NCBI RefSeq assembly: GCF_019279795.1
Contig: NC_056726.1
Span: 1,135,381,182-1,135,445,181, forward strand
Direction: 5' to 3'
DNA: 64,000 nt
Origin: Protopterus annectens
Taxonomy: Eukaryota; Chordata; Ceratodontiformes; Protopteridae
This document shows, one piece after another, positions 1 to 11,324 of this stretch; within the stretch, counting starts at the first letter, position 1, and each line of letters begins with the position of its first letter. The notes beneath the pieces were generated by a model, which was given only the letters and a program-made list of their open reading frames with translations, made no database searches and was not told where the DNA came from. Both the position numbers and the translations under genes were made by a program.

Positions 1-299
1 TATTTTAAATATACTTTCTACAACAGTAGAAATGTATTAGTGCAAATCTTTGTTACAACAGTTCAAATATAAAGGTGCAGATAAATGTAGAAGTATTTTT
101 TTCAAGTATCCTATCTTCAGTGTACAAATACAGGGCAAAAACAAGTGACAGTATCCTTGCCACAAGACTGCAAATTAGTAATTGTTGAAATACACATGAA
201 AGTATTTCAAGTAATGCCATAACTGTGCAAATCAAGATGTGTCAGAAGGCAGAATTAAAATAACTTTACAGATGTGACTTGCATAATCAGCTATTGAGA
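1..299. other. no recognisable feature
   Basis: A+T-rich sequence with only short chance open frames. I see no protein motif, tandem array or RNA gene. It lies just beyond the C-terminal end of the hAT transposase fossil and may hold its decayed 3' flank. Confidence 0.4.
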
Positions 300-559
300 T
301 TTCTGACACTGATTGTTCTTGCACAAGTGGTCTGTGTTTGCACAAACTGTTGAACGGGCAATATGGAGAGCATCTGCCAGGTATTCATCTTGATATAGAT
401 CTCAGTCTGCTTTTAACACTCTTCATTCTAGAGAAGACCTGTTCACAGCAGTATATGCTGCCAAAAAGTGCAGTAAATAGCACACTATTTTCTATAATAC
501 TTGAATAAGCTTCTGCATAAACATAATTACTGAAGGAATTCAGGAGACTGTTCTCTCTG

Positions 560-846
560 AAAGCTCACTTTGAGTCACTACTATTGTGAAGCTCAATGTA
601 AAAGCTCACTTTGAGTCACTATTGCTGTGAAGCTCAGTGTAAAAGCTCACTTTGAGTCACTATTGCTGTGAAGCTCAATGTAAAAGCTCACTTTGAGTCA
701 CTATTGCTGTGAAGCTCAGTGTAAAAGCTCACTTTGAGTCACTATTGCTGTGAAGCTCAATGTAAAAGCTCACTTTGAGTCACTATTGTTGTGAAGCTCA
801 GTGTAAAAGCTCACTTTGAGTCACTGCTATTGTGAAGCTCAATGAG
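560..846. repeat. 41-bp minisatellite, 7 copies, inside the hAT fossil
   Basis: Seven head-to-tail 41-bp units with the shared word AAAGCTCACTTTGAGTCACT, phased at 560, 601, 642, 683, 724, 765 and 806. The end of the unit alternates between CTCAATG and CTCAGTG from copy to copy, so there is an 82-bp dimer pattern. The first and last copies share the variant CTATTGTG. Read on the minus strand, the unit codes ELHNSSDSK, the same residues that belong at this place in the transposase (LELIELHNSSDSK before, AFRENSLL after). Because 41 is not a multiple of three, the frame rotates with each copy. Confidence 0.95.
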
Positions 847-1289
847 TTCCAATTGCATGGTATTAGGAGGGATGCAGGGATCAGCTTCAAAATGCTCTCA
901 AAAAGTCTTCATCTTAATATGGGAAGGCTTCAAATCTAAGTTTGCTTTCTTGGATGAGCTTGAAAAGTAACCCAGTATTTTGTAAAGTTTACTGTATAAG
1001 CAGATCTTGTACTTTGGGTTGAAAAAATAAGCACTTTCTGCTTGGACAAATAAATCTGCAACAGTCCCAGCTTTTGAATGAATGCAATAACATGTTCATA
1101 CAGTCTAACCATTCAATTCTCCTTTGTAGTTTCATATTTAAGCCTGCCAACAACTTTGTGATGTCTACAAGAAAAGCCAGATCATTCAGCCAAAGATCAT
1201 CTTCCAAGGACATGGCATATTTAACTTTATTGGCCATAAAGGGTTTTATTTTGTAACCCAATAACCAAAATCTATACAATGTTGGTACC

Positions 1290-2243
1290 TTGCTCAACAC
1301 CAAACTTGACAGAAGGCTGACGCAGACGAACAACTGGTGTCAGAGCCATGGTTTAAAAATAAATGCCAAGAAATGCATAATACTGTCTTATCAGAAGTCA
1401 TGCACCCATAATAACTATTATATTGACAACACACCACTCTCATATGAAGCAGTAGCCCGGGACTTAGGGACATACATAGATGGTAATCTAGCCTTTGACC
1501 ATCACATATCTACAGTAGTGAGGAAATCATTCTATGTTGAGCAACTCATAAACAAAGGTATGGCATTGAGGTCCATGGAATTCATTGTTCCACTGTATTT
1601 GGCATTCATCAGACCTATCATTGAGTACAGTGCCCCCTTTGGTACATACCTAACCAGGTATATCCGACAACTGGAATGTCCAGAGAGGTTCCTCACTAAA
1701 AGAATACAGGGTGTAAGTAAAATGTCCTATGCAGGCTGCCTAAGGGCTTATCCTTGTATTCTGTCTCCTACAGACTGTTGAGGGGAGATCTTTGCCTGGC
1801 ATACAGGGCATTGTGAGACCCCACTCTGATGGACCTCCTGCATATCCTTAAAACCAACAGCACCAGAATTACCTGTTCTAAAGATGTAAACCTTGCCTGT
1901 GATACAAATAGGACCTGGTGGAGAAACAGGTATGTATCCCAGAATCTACCCTATCTCTGGAACAGGCTCCCCATCCATGTGAAGCAGGGTTCCTCCCTAA
2001 CCCAATTCAAGTGTAACTTGGGCAATTGGATGGGGAACAGTAAATTCATCCCTGGTGTGGCACCTATGTTGCTAATGGACACAGGCACCTTGCAAATGTT
2101 TAATTTGTAAATATTTCACCTCCCAAGTCCCTGCTTATTAAGGGTACCAGAGGTTGTCAGAGATTTGGGATGTATAGCGAGGCTTAAAAAGGCCCTTGTG
2201 GCCATTATCCTCATCCACACCTGTGAACTTGCGGACCTATAAA
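1290..2243 (+). mobile_element. CR1-like LINE, 3' part, inserted in the hAT fossil
   Basis: 5'-truncated CR1-like element. Residues from 1296 read as the RT thumb and C-terminal domain of ORF2: TNNWCQSHGLKINAKKC, VARDLGTYIDGNLAFDHHI, IRPIIEYSAPFGTYLTRY. After a frameshift near 1765 it continues with DPTLMDLLHILK and LWNRLPIHVKQ to about 2110. The 3' UTR runs to three worn octamers at 2220-2243 (CCTGTGAA, CTTGCGGA, CCTATAAA), the 3' end typical of the other CR1 copies here. The hAT reading resumes on both sides, so the CR1 is the younger insertion. Confidence 0.9.
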
Positions 2244-3329
2244 TTATCTCCTCATGGTGTGCATCTTCTTCTTCAAAAAATGCTTTAAATTGCCTGTGAT
2301 TCAGACCCCTTGATCTTATGACATTAACTGTAGCAATGACCTCCATGATCTCTTTCATTTTAAGTGTTTTGACACACAGTTTCTCTTGATATTTTATGCA
2401 GTGATGTGCTTTGAGTTCTTGCACTGATGACTTAATTATGAAAGTTACAAATCCATTTTGCTTCCCTATCACTGAGGGACCACCATCAATTGAAACCCTA
2501 CAGAGTTTTGCTTCACCGAGATTCACTTTCTCAAATAACTGTTCACTTGCTTAGAAATATCCTTTCATGTTGTGCCGTTTACTGTGCAAACATCAAACAG
2601 TTCTTCCAGAACATCAAAAGACTTGGCAACTCCTTGAGTAGTGTCCTCAAACTCAGTCCTTTAATCAAGTCATCAAGAACTAAGTCTGTTGTAGTCTTCT
2701 ACAACAATTATCTTGGATGTTTGTGGACAGGACCTCCACTCATCTTGCAGTGGTCTGATGTGGGAGGCTTGGATTTCTCACTGTTCATTTTTTTCTCTGG
2801 ACAGGGTATATCTGTAATCATTCTAAGGCAGTTTTTGACAAATTGCCCATCTGAAAATGGATTCCCTCTTTTTGCTATTAGTTCTGCTATCAAATAACTG
2901 ATTTTCATTGGTACTTCACTACTCTGGCTTACAACTTTGAAAATTGACTGCTGGCTGTTAATAACTTGCTTTAGGGCTTTTACTGGGTTTCTGCCAGTCC
3001 TCAGATGTCCAGTGATAAATGTATCTGCATGCCTTGTGGTGTAATCATGCTTTGTTTTGTACTCCTTAGGTACAGCTATAGTTTCTTGACAAAGTAAATA
3101 CAAAACGACATCATGCTGTTCAAAGACAAAATACTCCTCAGACCACAACGTTTTGAAAAATGACCTTCACTGTTAATATTTCTTTTAACAGTGGACATTA
3201 TTTTGATAAGTACCCATGGGGAAATGAGGAGAGACATAAGGTAAACTAGCCAACTTCCATCCATCCTAGATGGCTCTCCAAAAGCATTCTGAGTTAAACT
3301 ACAAGGGCCCCTTAGTATCAAGGTGGCTG

Positions 3330-4704
3330 CTGCTACTCTAACTCCCTGACAGGTTACTGCATATTGTCCACCCTGTAAGCCATCTTAAGGATCATTATAT
3401 CCCTGCCAAAAAAGTACATTTGCCAAGTAAATCACTGCTGCTTGTGATGAGAAAGAGATAATCCCACAGTTATTCAGTTGCTTCTCAGTACAGACCATGC
3501 CCTATGTGCTTTAATAAGTAATTAATTTTTACTAATGCAACCACTGCAGTCTAACTAGCACAAAACACTCAACAGATAAGTAAGCACCAATGTGAATGTT
3601 ATACACTAACAGATGTGTAGTCATCTGTACTGTAGCAGGTTTGGAGCAAGACTAGAACCCTGAAATTGCATTATGTTCTCAGACAAACTATCACATGAAC
3701 ACTGCAGGCATAAAAACTGTAATTGTGCAGGCCAGAAAACAGAGCCATAAAAATTAAGTATAATTACTGCAGGCCAAAATAAAAGTGAAGATCTGAGACA
3801 CTTCAAACCAAACCACTACATCATTAATTTATCATTTTGTATCCCAGAAGACACCAATGCCATTATAGGCAGAAAACCAGAGGATTATAGTTGATGAACT
3901 GAAGGAACCAGTCAGCATTTGATAGTACAGTGTGCTTTGGTGCGGGCATCAGCAAACCTGAACATCGGGGCTGGAGGTGGCAGAACTAAATGGGAAGACT
4001 CACTGTCAAATAGTCTCTCCTTTCACTACTCAGTTATGTACAGCAACTGTAACGGTATTCCTAGCACACACCCAGAAATGCATAGCAAGTCAGAAAGGCT
4101 CATGCAAAGGATAATGAATACACTGAGTATCTTTGCAAATACTTCAAATGCATGCACACACACACGCATATAAATGCAGGAAAATATAAAATATGTAAAA
4201 TATATAATAATATTCACACTTACCAACACATACACAACATTCACTGAATTATGTACAGATTCACCCCCCTCCCAACAAATACAGTAAGTTACTTTTACTT
4301 GTACTCACACAAACAAATATTTAGGAAAGTGGAAATGTCTGACACAATGCAGTCTACTCACAGCATGCATGCATACCAATGAACTATGCACAGATTCAAA
4401 CGTTAACTACCTAAATAACCCAGGTTACTTTTCAATAAATAGTTTTATTCCCAATATTTTTTCCCTTAAAACCAAAAACAGTGACACATGCCTGGATGTC
4501 ATAAAACAGGCTGCTTCAAACTGCACTCTGCAGAGTCACAGTTGTAATCCTTCCCCCAGCCCCCTCAACATATTTTGAATTTGAAATTCTGCAAGTAGCA
4601 GGAAAAATATGGAATAAAACCAGGAAACACACCTCTGCAGTGCAATAATTCTCTTCAAAGGCAAAAATAATTCAGCTGGAGGAGTGCTAGGTTATAAAAT
4701 ATCA
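3330..4704. other. no recognisable gene
   Basis: No protein motif, RNA gene or clear repeat structure is visible. The open frames are short and lack family motifs. A short CA run lies near 4155. Confidence 0.4.
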
Positions 4705-4848
4705 AAATCAGGGATAGAATTTAAATTTTGCTCTTATAAACTTAGAAAGTTAGTAGCATAACAGGATTTGCAATTTTAAATATTGCTTTTATATGCTTAA
4801 AAGCTGGCTATCTTAACAGATTTTCTATTGGCATGCATTTTCTGAATA
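4705..4848 (+). repeat. fragment of the MITE-like repeat of the 20-24 kb region
   Basis: Shares wording with the copies at 20652 and 21219: TTGCTCTTATAAACTTAGAA, then GCATGCATTTTCTGAAT. It ends where the CR1 tail at 4849 begins, so the CR1 probably inserted into it. Confidence 0.5.
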
Positions 4849-5445
4849 CGTAGGTTCATAGATTCATGGGACGTTACTAGACTATTGACGAGAGGGTTAT
4901 TTTAAGCCTATTACACCCATTATATTTCAAGAGAAAAAAGTCTAGTCAGTGCCTGAGATTATTATTAGTAATGACTGCCCATGTTCAAGATGAATGTTTC
5001 TCATCAATTCATCCAGACTCCTTTTGAACAGAGTCATAGAGGTGCTCTGCTTAACATGAATTGGTAGCCTATTCTAGAGAAGTGGCAACCTATGTAAGAT
5101 GAATTTGTCTCTCCAGCATATCCTATTTCAATTGCAGGCCAGATTTAGGTCACTGGTGCAGATAATTCTAGTCCCATTTGACTTACGGATATGCAGCAAC
5201 TTCATCAGGCTGGGGTCAGAGATTGCTCTGTAAGCCAGGCACAAGTCTTCCTTAAGCAGTTTATATGCTACTAAGTACAGTGGCAAAGACTTCAGTCTGT
5301 CTATGTAAGGCATGTACTAAAGACCCTGGATCTTCTTAGTTAAAATTCTCTGGAGTCTCTCCAGTTGTTCCAAGTACCTAGTATGGTACATACCAAAGGG
5401 GGCATTATACTCATTTATAGGCCTGATAAGCATTCCTCTCAACCT
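4849..5445 (-). mobile_element. CR1-like LINE, 3' end
   Basis: Minus-strand, 5'-truncated CR1-like element. It reads IRPINEYNAPFGMYHTRYLEQLERLQRILTK from about 5440, then MPYIDRLKSLPLYLVAYKLL and LCLAYRAISDPSLMKLLHI from 5313, with a frame break between. The 3' end at 4852-4870 carries TAGGTTCATAGATTCATGGG, which is the CCTATGAA octamer on the other strand. These residues match the last third of the near-complete CR1 ORF2 at 46-49 kb. Confidence 0.88.
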
Positions 5446-5486
5446 GGAAACATCAAATATCTGGGCAAAGGCACATGAAAAATAGG

Positions 5487-5583
5487 TACAAATCTGCATG
5501 ATGATTAACATAACATTTGCATACATAATTATGTAGCCCCACCCACTCCAACAGAATTGTGGGATACCAACTTTTAAATGCAA
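5487..5583 (-). repeat. dispersed repeat, inverted partner of 46022-46127
   Basis: About 100 bp that is the reverse complement of 46022-46127 with few differences. Shared words include GTGGGATACCAA, CCCCACCCACTCC and AAAAATAGGTACAAATC. It does not belong to the CR1 body, although both copies lie next to a CR1. The family is unknown to me. Confidence 0.7.
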
Positions 5584-5589
5584 ACATAA

Positions 5590-6344
5590 GAACAGACATC
5601 CAAAATATGATCACGAAACACAATAAGAACAATATTGTTTTATTTATTTTACTATATGAACTTGTGCAAAACTAAAATACAATATTCTTTTATAAAAATA
5701 AAATTAACTGTGTGCGGCAGCACTTCAGCCAGAACAAGACTGTTTCATTCATATTATTAACATAAAACTCTGAACTTGTATAAAAATAAAATAAAATTCT
5801 CTTATATAAAAATAAAATTTACTTGTACTAGTCTACTTACTACTACACACATATAAAACAATCAAACAAATTCTAACAACTTAATGCTTGGATCTTTACT
5901 ATATTAATTCTACAATTTGAATGCATCATCTCAGGCACAATAAAACTACTATGCAGACCACACACACTAACACTATGACATCTGTGGATATTGGATGCCC
6001 ATTGCCTAGCAACCATTGTGTATTTGCAGCAAACATTTTTTATGATACAACAGGAGTGCAAAATTCAGACAGAGTCTTGAGAGTCACATGCTACTAGGGA
6101 TTTCTTACAGTTATCTTTGATTCAACCATGGTAAGCTTAGCCCCCTCCCATGTACAAAATAGGGGGAAAAGGAAAAAAAAAGTAGTTTTATTATTAGACA
6201 ATGCTTATAGCTATAGATCATGTGTGAAACATGGGAAAATGTTGTGACCTTAAGGTGTAACAGAAATCAATAGTTTTAATAGCCCCTTTTAGAAAATGAG
6301 AATAACCTACTCATTTGTATTTTTTATTTTTTACGTAACCTTTA
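5590..6344. other. A+T-rich stretch, no gene seen
   Basis: Contains an imperfect internal repetition of TATAAAAATAAAATT at about 5690-5820. No coding motif was found. Confidence 0.4.
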
Positions 6345-6465
6345 TTATTCATTTCTGTTAATATTGTTGATGGCGTAACATGGCCGTGCCTGAGATGTTT
6401 CTGAAAAGGGATCAAGGAAAAGCCTGTCTACCCAGTTAACAAACAAATAAATAAAATAACGACCT
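6345..6465 (+). mobile_element. L2-like LINE, 3' tail only
   Basis: A tail-only copy. It reads CTGAAAAGGGATCA, then CTACCCAGTTAACAAACAAA and AAATAAAATAA, matching the 3' ends of the L2 copies at 8440-8528, 54055-54131 and 57880-57978. No ORF2 part is left. Confidence 0.6.
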
Positions 6466-6639
6466 TGAAGGCAGGAGTTTTGTGCAGCAGTGCTGATTTT
6501 GTATTCATGGAATGAGCCAGTCCATGTTTTTTTTTTAATTCTATCATACATACAACTGTCTCATTAGCACTGCTAAGAGGGTATATACCACTTCAGTTAC
6601 TCACCCAAAATATATTACTCCTTAAAACCAAAAAAGGGC

Positions 6640-8528
6640 ATTTTCCTTTGCCAGTCAAATTTAACTTACCCAGTGAATACCTCAAAATTGCATTTGAATC
6701 TATAGCCTTCCCATTATCAATCCTTATAAACAGATCCATTCCCAAAAACAAGGTCCCTCAACTGTGGAAAATTTCCCATGTAATCCCACTTCATAAAGGG
6801 GGACCGTCCACAGAACTGACAAACTATCAACCAATTGCTATTCTTTCACCTCTTTCTAAGCTACTCGAAACGTGTATTCATCTCCAGGTCATGAAATTCT
6901 TACTAATAAATGACCTTCTCGCAAACACTCAGCATGGGTTTCGCCCATCACATAGTACCACTACAGCTCTCTTATCCTTCACTAATACCATAAACTATTA
7001 CAGGAATAACAACAACTTTGTATCTGCCATCTTTCTAGAGTTATCAAAAGCTTTTGCTATAGTCTCCCATTCCAAACTAATAGATGTACTAACTGAACTA
7101 TCCTTCTCACCATCTGCCACAGCATGGTTTCATAACTATTTATCTGGCCATCAACAATCTGTTCTATGGCAGGGTGACCTATCTCCACTCCCTCCTTTAT
7201 CCATTGGTGCCCCCCAAGGATCTATCTTGGGCCCTCACCTTTTCTCACTCTTTACTAATAATCAACACACAGCTACTCCACAAGGTTCTATAATACAGCA
7301 TGCAGATAATTCAACACTTATCTGTGCTGCCACTTCTCTATCAACTCTTCATTCACAAACACAGGAATCCTTCACTTCTGTTGAAACATGGTTAGCCAAT
7401 TTGAAACATGGTTAGCCAATTCCCATCTAATTCTGAACCCAAACAAAACTAAATTATTACTCTTCCAACCTAACAAGACATCTGTCTCATATCCAACATT
7501 TAACATATTAGCCAAAGACAATACTGTGATCTCCCCAACAACCCATACAAAGCTTCTTGGAGTAGAGATAGACAATACTCTAAAATTTGACTTGCATGTC
7601 TCCCTAACTATAAAAAGTCCATAAGAAACTTGGAAGTCTGTATAAGCACAAAAGGTTCCTGACCACAATGGCCAAAATTACATTAGCACAAACCCATCTG
7701 CTCTCCACTTTACTATATGCCACTCCAATTTTAACTAATCTAAGGAAAACTGACTTATCTAAGCTAGAAGCATGTTATAATAAAATTGCTAAGTTTGCAT
7801 CTGGCTGCCCATATAGAACACATCATTGTACAGCTTTAAGGATACTAGACTGGCTTGAGTTCCCAATATTAGACTTTAAAACCAGCTCTCTCTAACTCAC
7901 AAAATTGTAACACAACCAGCTAAAACCCCTGCACTACAAAATCTCATCCTTCCTTACAGTTCCAGCAGACCACTTCACTCTAACAACAAGAACTCACTCA
8001 CCGTCTCCAAGGCCAGCAACACTGCAGGAGAATCTTTATTTTCCAACTATGCATCTCTTAAATGGAACTCCCTTTTTAACTTCATTCTCTCAGTCCCATC
8101 CACTAACCACTTTAAACCATCACTTAAAGCTTATCTAAAAAATAAGTGGCTATGTTCCTGCACTAACCCCTCATGAGTGCTCTGATACATCACAGTATAC
8201 CCAAAACATATCAAACTTCTCCCCCGGTGTTTAATCCTTTGTTCCTACCGACCTCTCTTAACCTTATATCTTGACATAAGTCATATTTTACAAATAGTAC
8301 TAGCTATGTTCAAAGCGTAGGTTTTATTGTCAAGATGTAACAGATTTGTATGTTCTTATGTATCCTACATTTTGTTTACTTTATACTTTTTGATTATTGT
8401 AATGTGTGCATGAAAATGTACTGTTACTCATGGAGCTTTTCTCCCCAGGCCTCTGCTGAAAAAGGACCTGTGTCCAGTTGGACTTTCCCAGTAAACAAAT
8501 GTTAAATAAATAAAATAAATAAATAAAT
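6640..8528 (+). mobile_element. L2-like LINE with RT and 3' tail
   Basis: 5'-truncated L2-like LINE. The RT frame at 6648-7415 shows LWKISHVIPLHKGGPS (residues 39-54), NTQHGFRPSHST (93-104) and GAPQGSILGPHLF (187-199). RT aspartates are lost: FLELSKAF stands where FLDLSKAF is expected, and HADN replaces the usual YADD. An exact 20-bp duplication at 7381-7420 throws the frame. The reading then continues at 7388-7624 (LNPNKTKLLLF, KLLGVEIDNTLKF), 7668-7895 (RILDWLEFPI) and on to about 8176 (FKPSLKAYLKNKWLCSCTNPS). The 3' UTR ends with GAGCTTTTCTCCCCAGGCCT, CCCAGTAAACAAATG and an AAATA-rich tail. It could be placed in a sister clade of L2, but not in CR1. Confidence 0.88.
7381..7420 (+). repeat. 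exact 20-bp tandem duplication in L2 ORF2
   Basis: TTGAAACATGGTTAGCCAAT is present twice without a mismatch. With one copy the frame would run SVETWLANSHLILNPNKTK, so this duplication accounts for the frame change at this point. Confidence 0.97.
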
Positions 8529-8529
8529 G

Positions 8530-9689
8530 ACAATTTTGCGCAATATAATTCTGATGTGGCAGAAGCTGCCGATATATATCAGAAACATGCATGCTGATCT
8601 GTAGATGTATGGGATTTTTCTAGAATGTAGTTTCTCTGACAAAGAATTAACAATTATATCTTTGGGTTGAAGACTGGCCACAAGAGAGTTGACTCAAGAA
8701 AAATACAGGACTGCTCCATCCCATCTCATCCCAATACAGCACAATTGATATGTAGTTGAAATACCTGTGATTCTCACCAGAGAGCTTATAATGGTGTATA
8801 AATTAAAACATAAATATTCTGTAGATTCTGTTTTTACTTGTGTTGGCATTCTCTGGAAGGTTTACATAAGCAGAAATGGATATGCTAAAATTACCTCCAG
8901 ATTGTGAAGCCTAGTACAATATCTCTCTCTCTCTCCAAATGCTGTTATAAATTCAAAAATATCATGACACATTACAAGTGATGGCATAGTAGTAGGTTTT
9001 GGAGATTCCTACTATGAAATGTAAAACACTACTAATGTGAAAAGGACACAACAACTTATACCCACAAACAAATTATCACAGTGTAAACACAGAAGGCAAC
9101 ATTTAAGTATCCAAAAATACTGGAAGATGGCACCCATATAACTTAGTGTTTCTGGTATGATCATAAAATCAAACAAATAATGAAATAAGAAAAGCTCATT
9201 AATGAATGCAGAGAAAAAAGTCAGTAGAGCTGGGTCAAACTCATGAATACCAGTTTTTCAGTCTACCATTAGAAATCATGCTAAATATAATGCTAACCAC
9301 TAGGATGGTACAGACCAGTAAGCCAAACGTAGTGTTTCATTAGTACTTTTAATGAAAAAATGGAAGTGTACAGTCCTGGACTCCAGTGAGTAGATTAGAT
9401 TTTTTTAATAATAGAGCAATCTCAGAAATAAGCACTATTCCTTTAACAAAAACAGAATGACTGTCAGTGTCCTTCAGCTCTCTGACACGTATTTCACTTC
9501 TTTTCCATTTTCAGTCCTGTTTTATTTGTGTTTTAGCTCAGTTAGCTGTCTGAATACAGTTTACAGAGAATGACCTCTGTGTTGAACAATAAGATATCTT
9601 ACCAGGTGATGAGACCTGGAGATCTGAACTAGAGCCCATTTGGAATAAGCTGTCTGTCCCCGTGACTGTGTAATAAAGAAATTTTGCTC
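8530..9689. other. no recognisable gene
   Basis: No protein motif or repeat family was recognised. It includes a short CT run near 8920. The right end may be internal sequence of the DNA transposon fragment that follows. Confidence 0.35.
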
Positions 9690-10422
9690 AGGGCAAGCAT
9701 TGGTTTGCAAATAGCAATTCTTTATTCTTTTAATCTTTTTACCCGGATGTGGAGGAGGACCTGGGGGAAGAAGTAAAATATTTCTTCATGTCTGTCTGTC
9801 GCACTCGCACCGCCATTCTGACCCAAGTCTGACTGCTGCTAATGCCTGGTCCCTTGCTGCACTGAAGTCTGAAACAGTCAGTCGAACAGCTTGCTTGGGA
9901 ACAGGGTAGCCTTGCCAACTGTCACTGATTGTAACTCAAACTGCTCAAGCTCTAATTAATGTGTGTAGTCCAGTGCCAGAGTCCTGACCCGACCCTCTCT
10001 AAACTAAGTAACTCTGCTGCCTCTGACTGCCTGTACAGTATCAGTACTGTGCTTGCTTTTAACTTAGCTGCTGGCTGCAAAAATCCATCTCCCAGACCAA
10101 CACTACTCTCTTAAACATGTTGCCGCCCAAAAACATAAAGTACAGCGGGGAGTAGCCAATGAGTCATTCACACCCCTTGGGTCCTCAGTCTAATTCTGAC
10201 AGGCTGGAAGGCTACTCACAACGCTGATGTCATCGCGCATGCCTCTGCATGTGATGATATCAGCAGAAAATTGCTGAGGGGAAAAAAAAAGTTTTTTTAA
10301 AAAGCCGGGAAAGAATCAGGAATAAAGGGGGCCAATCAGAAATTCATGGCACCCCATTATTTGGACCTCAAAACTGGTAAATGCCGAGGAATTTGGTACG
10401 GTTGAGAGGTATGCTGATAAGG
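9690..10422 (-). mobile_element. promoter-like 5' part of an unclassified DNA transposon
   Basis: Read on the minus strand, the segment opens at 10422 with CATACCTCTCAACCGTACC, close to the TACCTCTCAACC ends of the MITE-like repeats in the 20-24 kb region. Promoter-like features follow: ATTGGC boxes near 10334 and 10160, and ATGACATCAGC near 10228. The G+C content is higher than around it. Near 9813 a short frame opens with MAVRVRQTDMKKYFTSS and stops soon after, which may be a first coding exon. The first 90 bp recur at 39777. A host promoter is the alternative, but repetition of its edge elsewhere argues for a mobile element. The superfamily is undetermined. Confidence 0.45.
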
Positions 10423-10424
10423 GC

Positions 10425-11310
10425 TGAGTATAGGTGGTCTTTTGCTCTTGAAGCTATGCCTTTGCTAATCAAATGTGTGACATAGAATGCCTTTCTTACT
10501 GCAGTGGACACATGTGGTCAAAGTTTAGGTCATATTCTACTTTTGTGCCTTAATCCCTTACTACTACAACTACTATTATTTATTTGATATTTAGTAGGGA
10601 CATTGCTTTTACCGAAGGGGAAGATGATGCATTGTTTTGCATTTAGTTTGAGTCCATGGCTTTGGCACCAATTGTTGGTCTGTATAAGCCCCTCTTGGAG
10701 TACACTGACATCATTTGGGGATTTAACGATCACAGCCAGTTTGCAGTAATCAGCAAACTTGGTCAGCCACAGCCCCTTTGTTTTGGCCTGAACTTCAGAA
10801 AAGTAAATACCAAATAAAAGGGGGCCCGATACTGACCCTTGTGGAACCCCACTGATGACAGGTCTGCTGGTTGAGGTGGAGTTACCCAATTTAACTGCAT
10901 GTTTATGGTTATTGAGCCAATTTGCAACCCATCTAAGAACAAAGGGGTTCACATTTAGGTGGTTGAGTTTGTCAATAATGCCTGAATGAGGGATTATGTC
11001 AAAGGCCTTCTCCAAGTCCAGATATGCTGTGTGCACAGACTTGCCCTCATCTATGGCCCTGGTCACATTTTCAAAGAAGTCTAATAGGTTTAACAGGCAT
11101 GACTGACCCTTTGCAATGCTAAACTGGGTTGGCTCAAGGGTTTGGAGGCCAACTTTGGCTTTATTTATGAGGTCCATGATGATACATTTCATGGCCTTGC
11201 AGTCAGTCTTATGGGTCTATAATTCCCATGATATGTTGCTAAGCCACACTTGTGGAGAGGGATAACAGTTGCAGTTTTCCCAAAAGAATGACTTTTATTA
11301 ACTTCAATCT
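10425..11310 (-). mobile_element. CR1-like LINE, RT domain
   Basis: Minus-strand CR1-like ORF2 fragment truncated at both ends. The longest frame, 11192-10530, covers RT blocks: SIAKGQSCLLNLLDFFENV, HTAYLDLEKAFDIIPHSG, SGVPQGSVSGPLLFGIYFSE, then LTKFADYCKLAVI (FADY in place of FADD) and TNNWCQSHGLKLNAKQC. Upstream, broken frames give PLHKCG and similar. On the 3' side the reading stops at about residue ALIS, where the TACCTCTCAACC element at 10422 begins, so the octamer tail is missing. Confidence 0.88.
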
Positions 11311-11324
11311 TCTATTCTTCTTCT

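Larger units (their letters stand above)
300..3198 (-). mobile_element. hAT transposase fossil, GTF2IRD2/ZBED5-like
   Basis: Minus-strand remains of a hAT-superfamily transposase of the type that gave rise to the vertebrate GTF2IRD2, ZBED5 and FAM200 proteins. It starts at an ATG at 3198 with MSTVKRNINSEG. A degenerate BED-like part follows at about 3150-2708, with EEYFV, KEYKTKHDYTTRHAD and LIAKRGNPFSDGQFVKNCL. The catalytic core is at 2526-2244, with SIDGGPSVIGKQNGFV, HHCIKYQEKLC and SRGLNHRQF. After a CR1 insertion it resumes at 1289 with WLNDLAFLVDITKLL. The C-terminal hAT dimerisation part is at about 520-330, with LFGSIYCCEQVFSRMK and then DEYLADALHIARS in another frame. Several frameshifts and stops, the CR1 insertion and a minisatellite at 560-846 show that it is dead. 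I saw no terminal inverted repeats, so the DNA ends of the element are unknown. The order and spacing of motifs make the family call firm. Confidence 0.85.

Noticed and set aside
560-846. CRISPR-like array
   Set aside because: The units are contiguous with no unique spacers, and the context is a vertebrate transposon.
300-3198. Living ZBED5 or GTF2IRD2 orthologue
   Set aside because: Frameshifts, a CR1 insertion and a frame-rotating minisatellite exclude a working gene.
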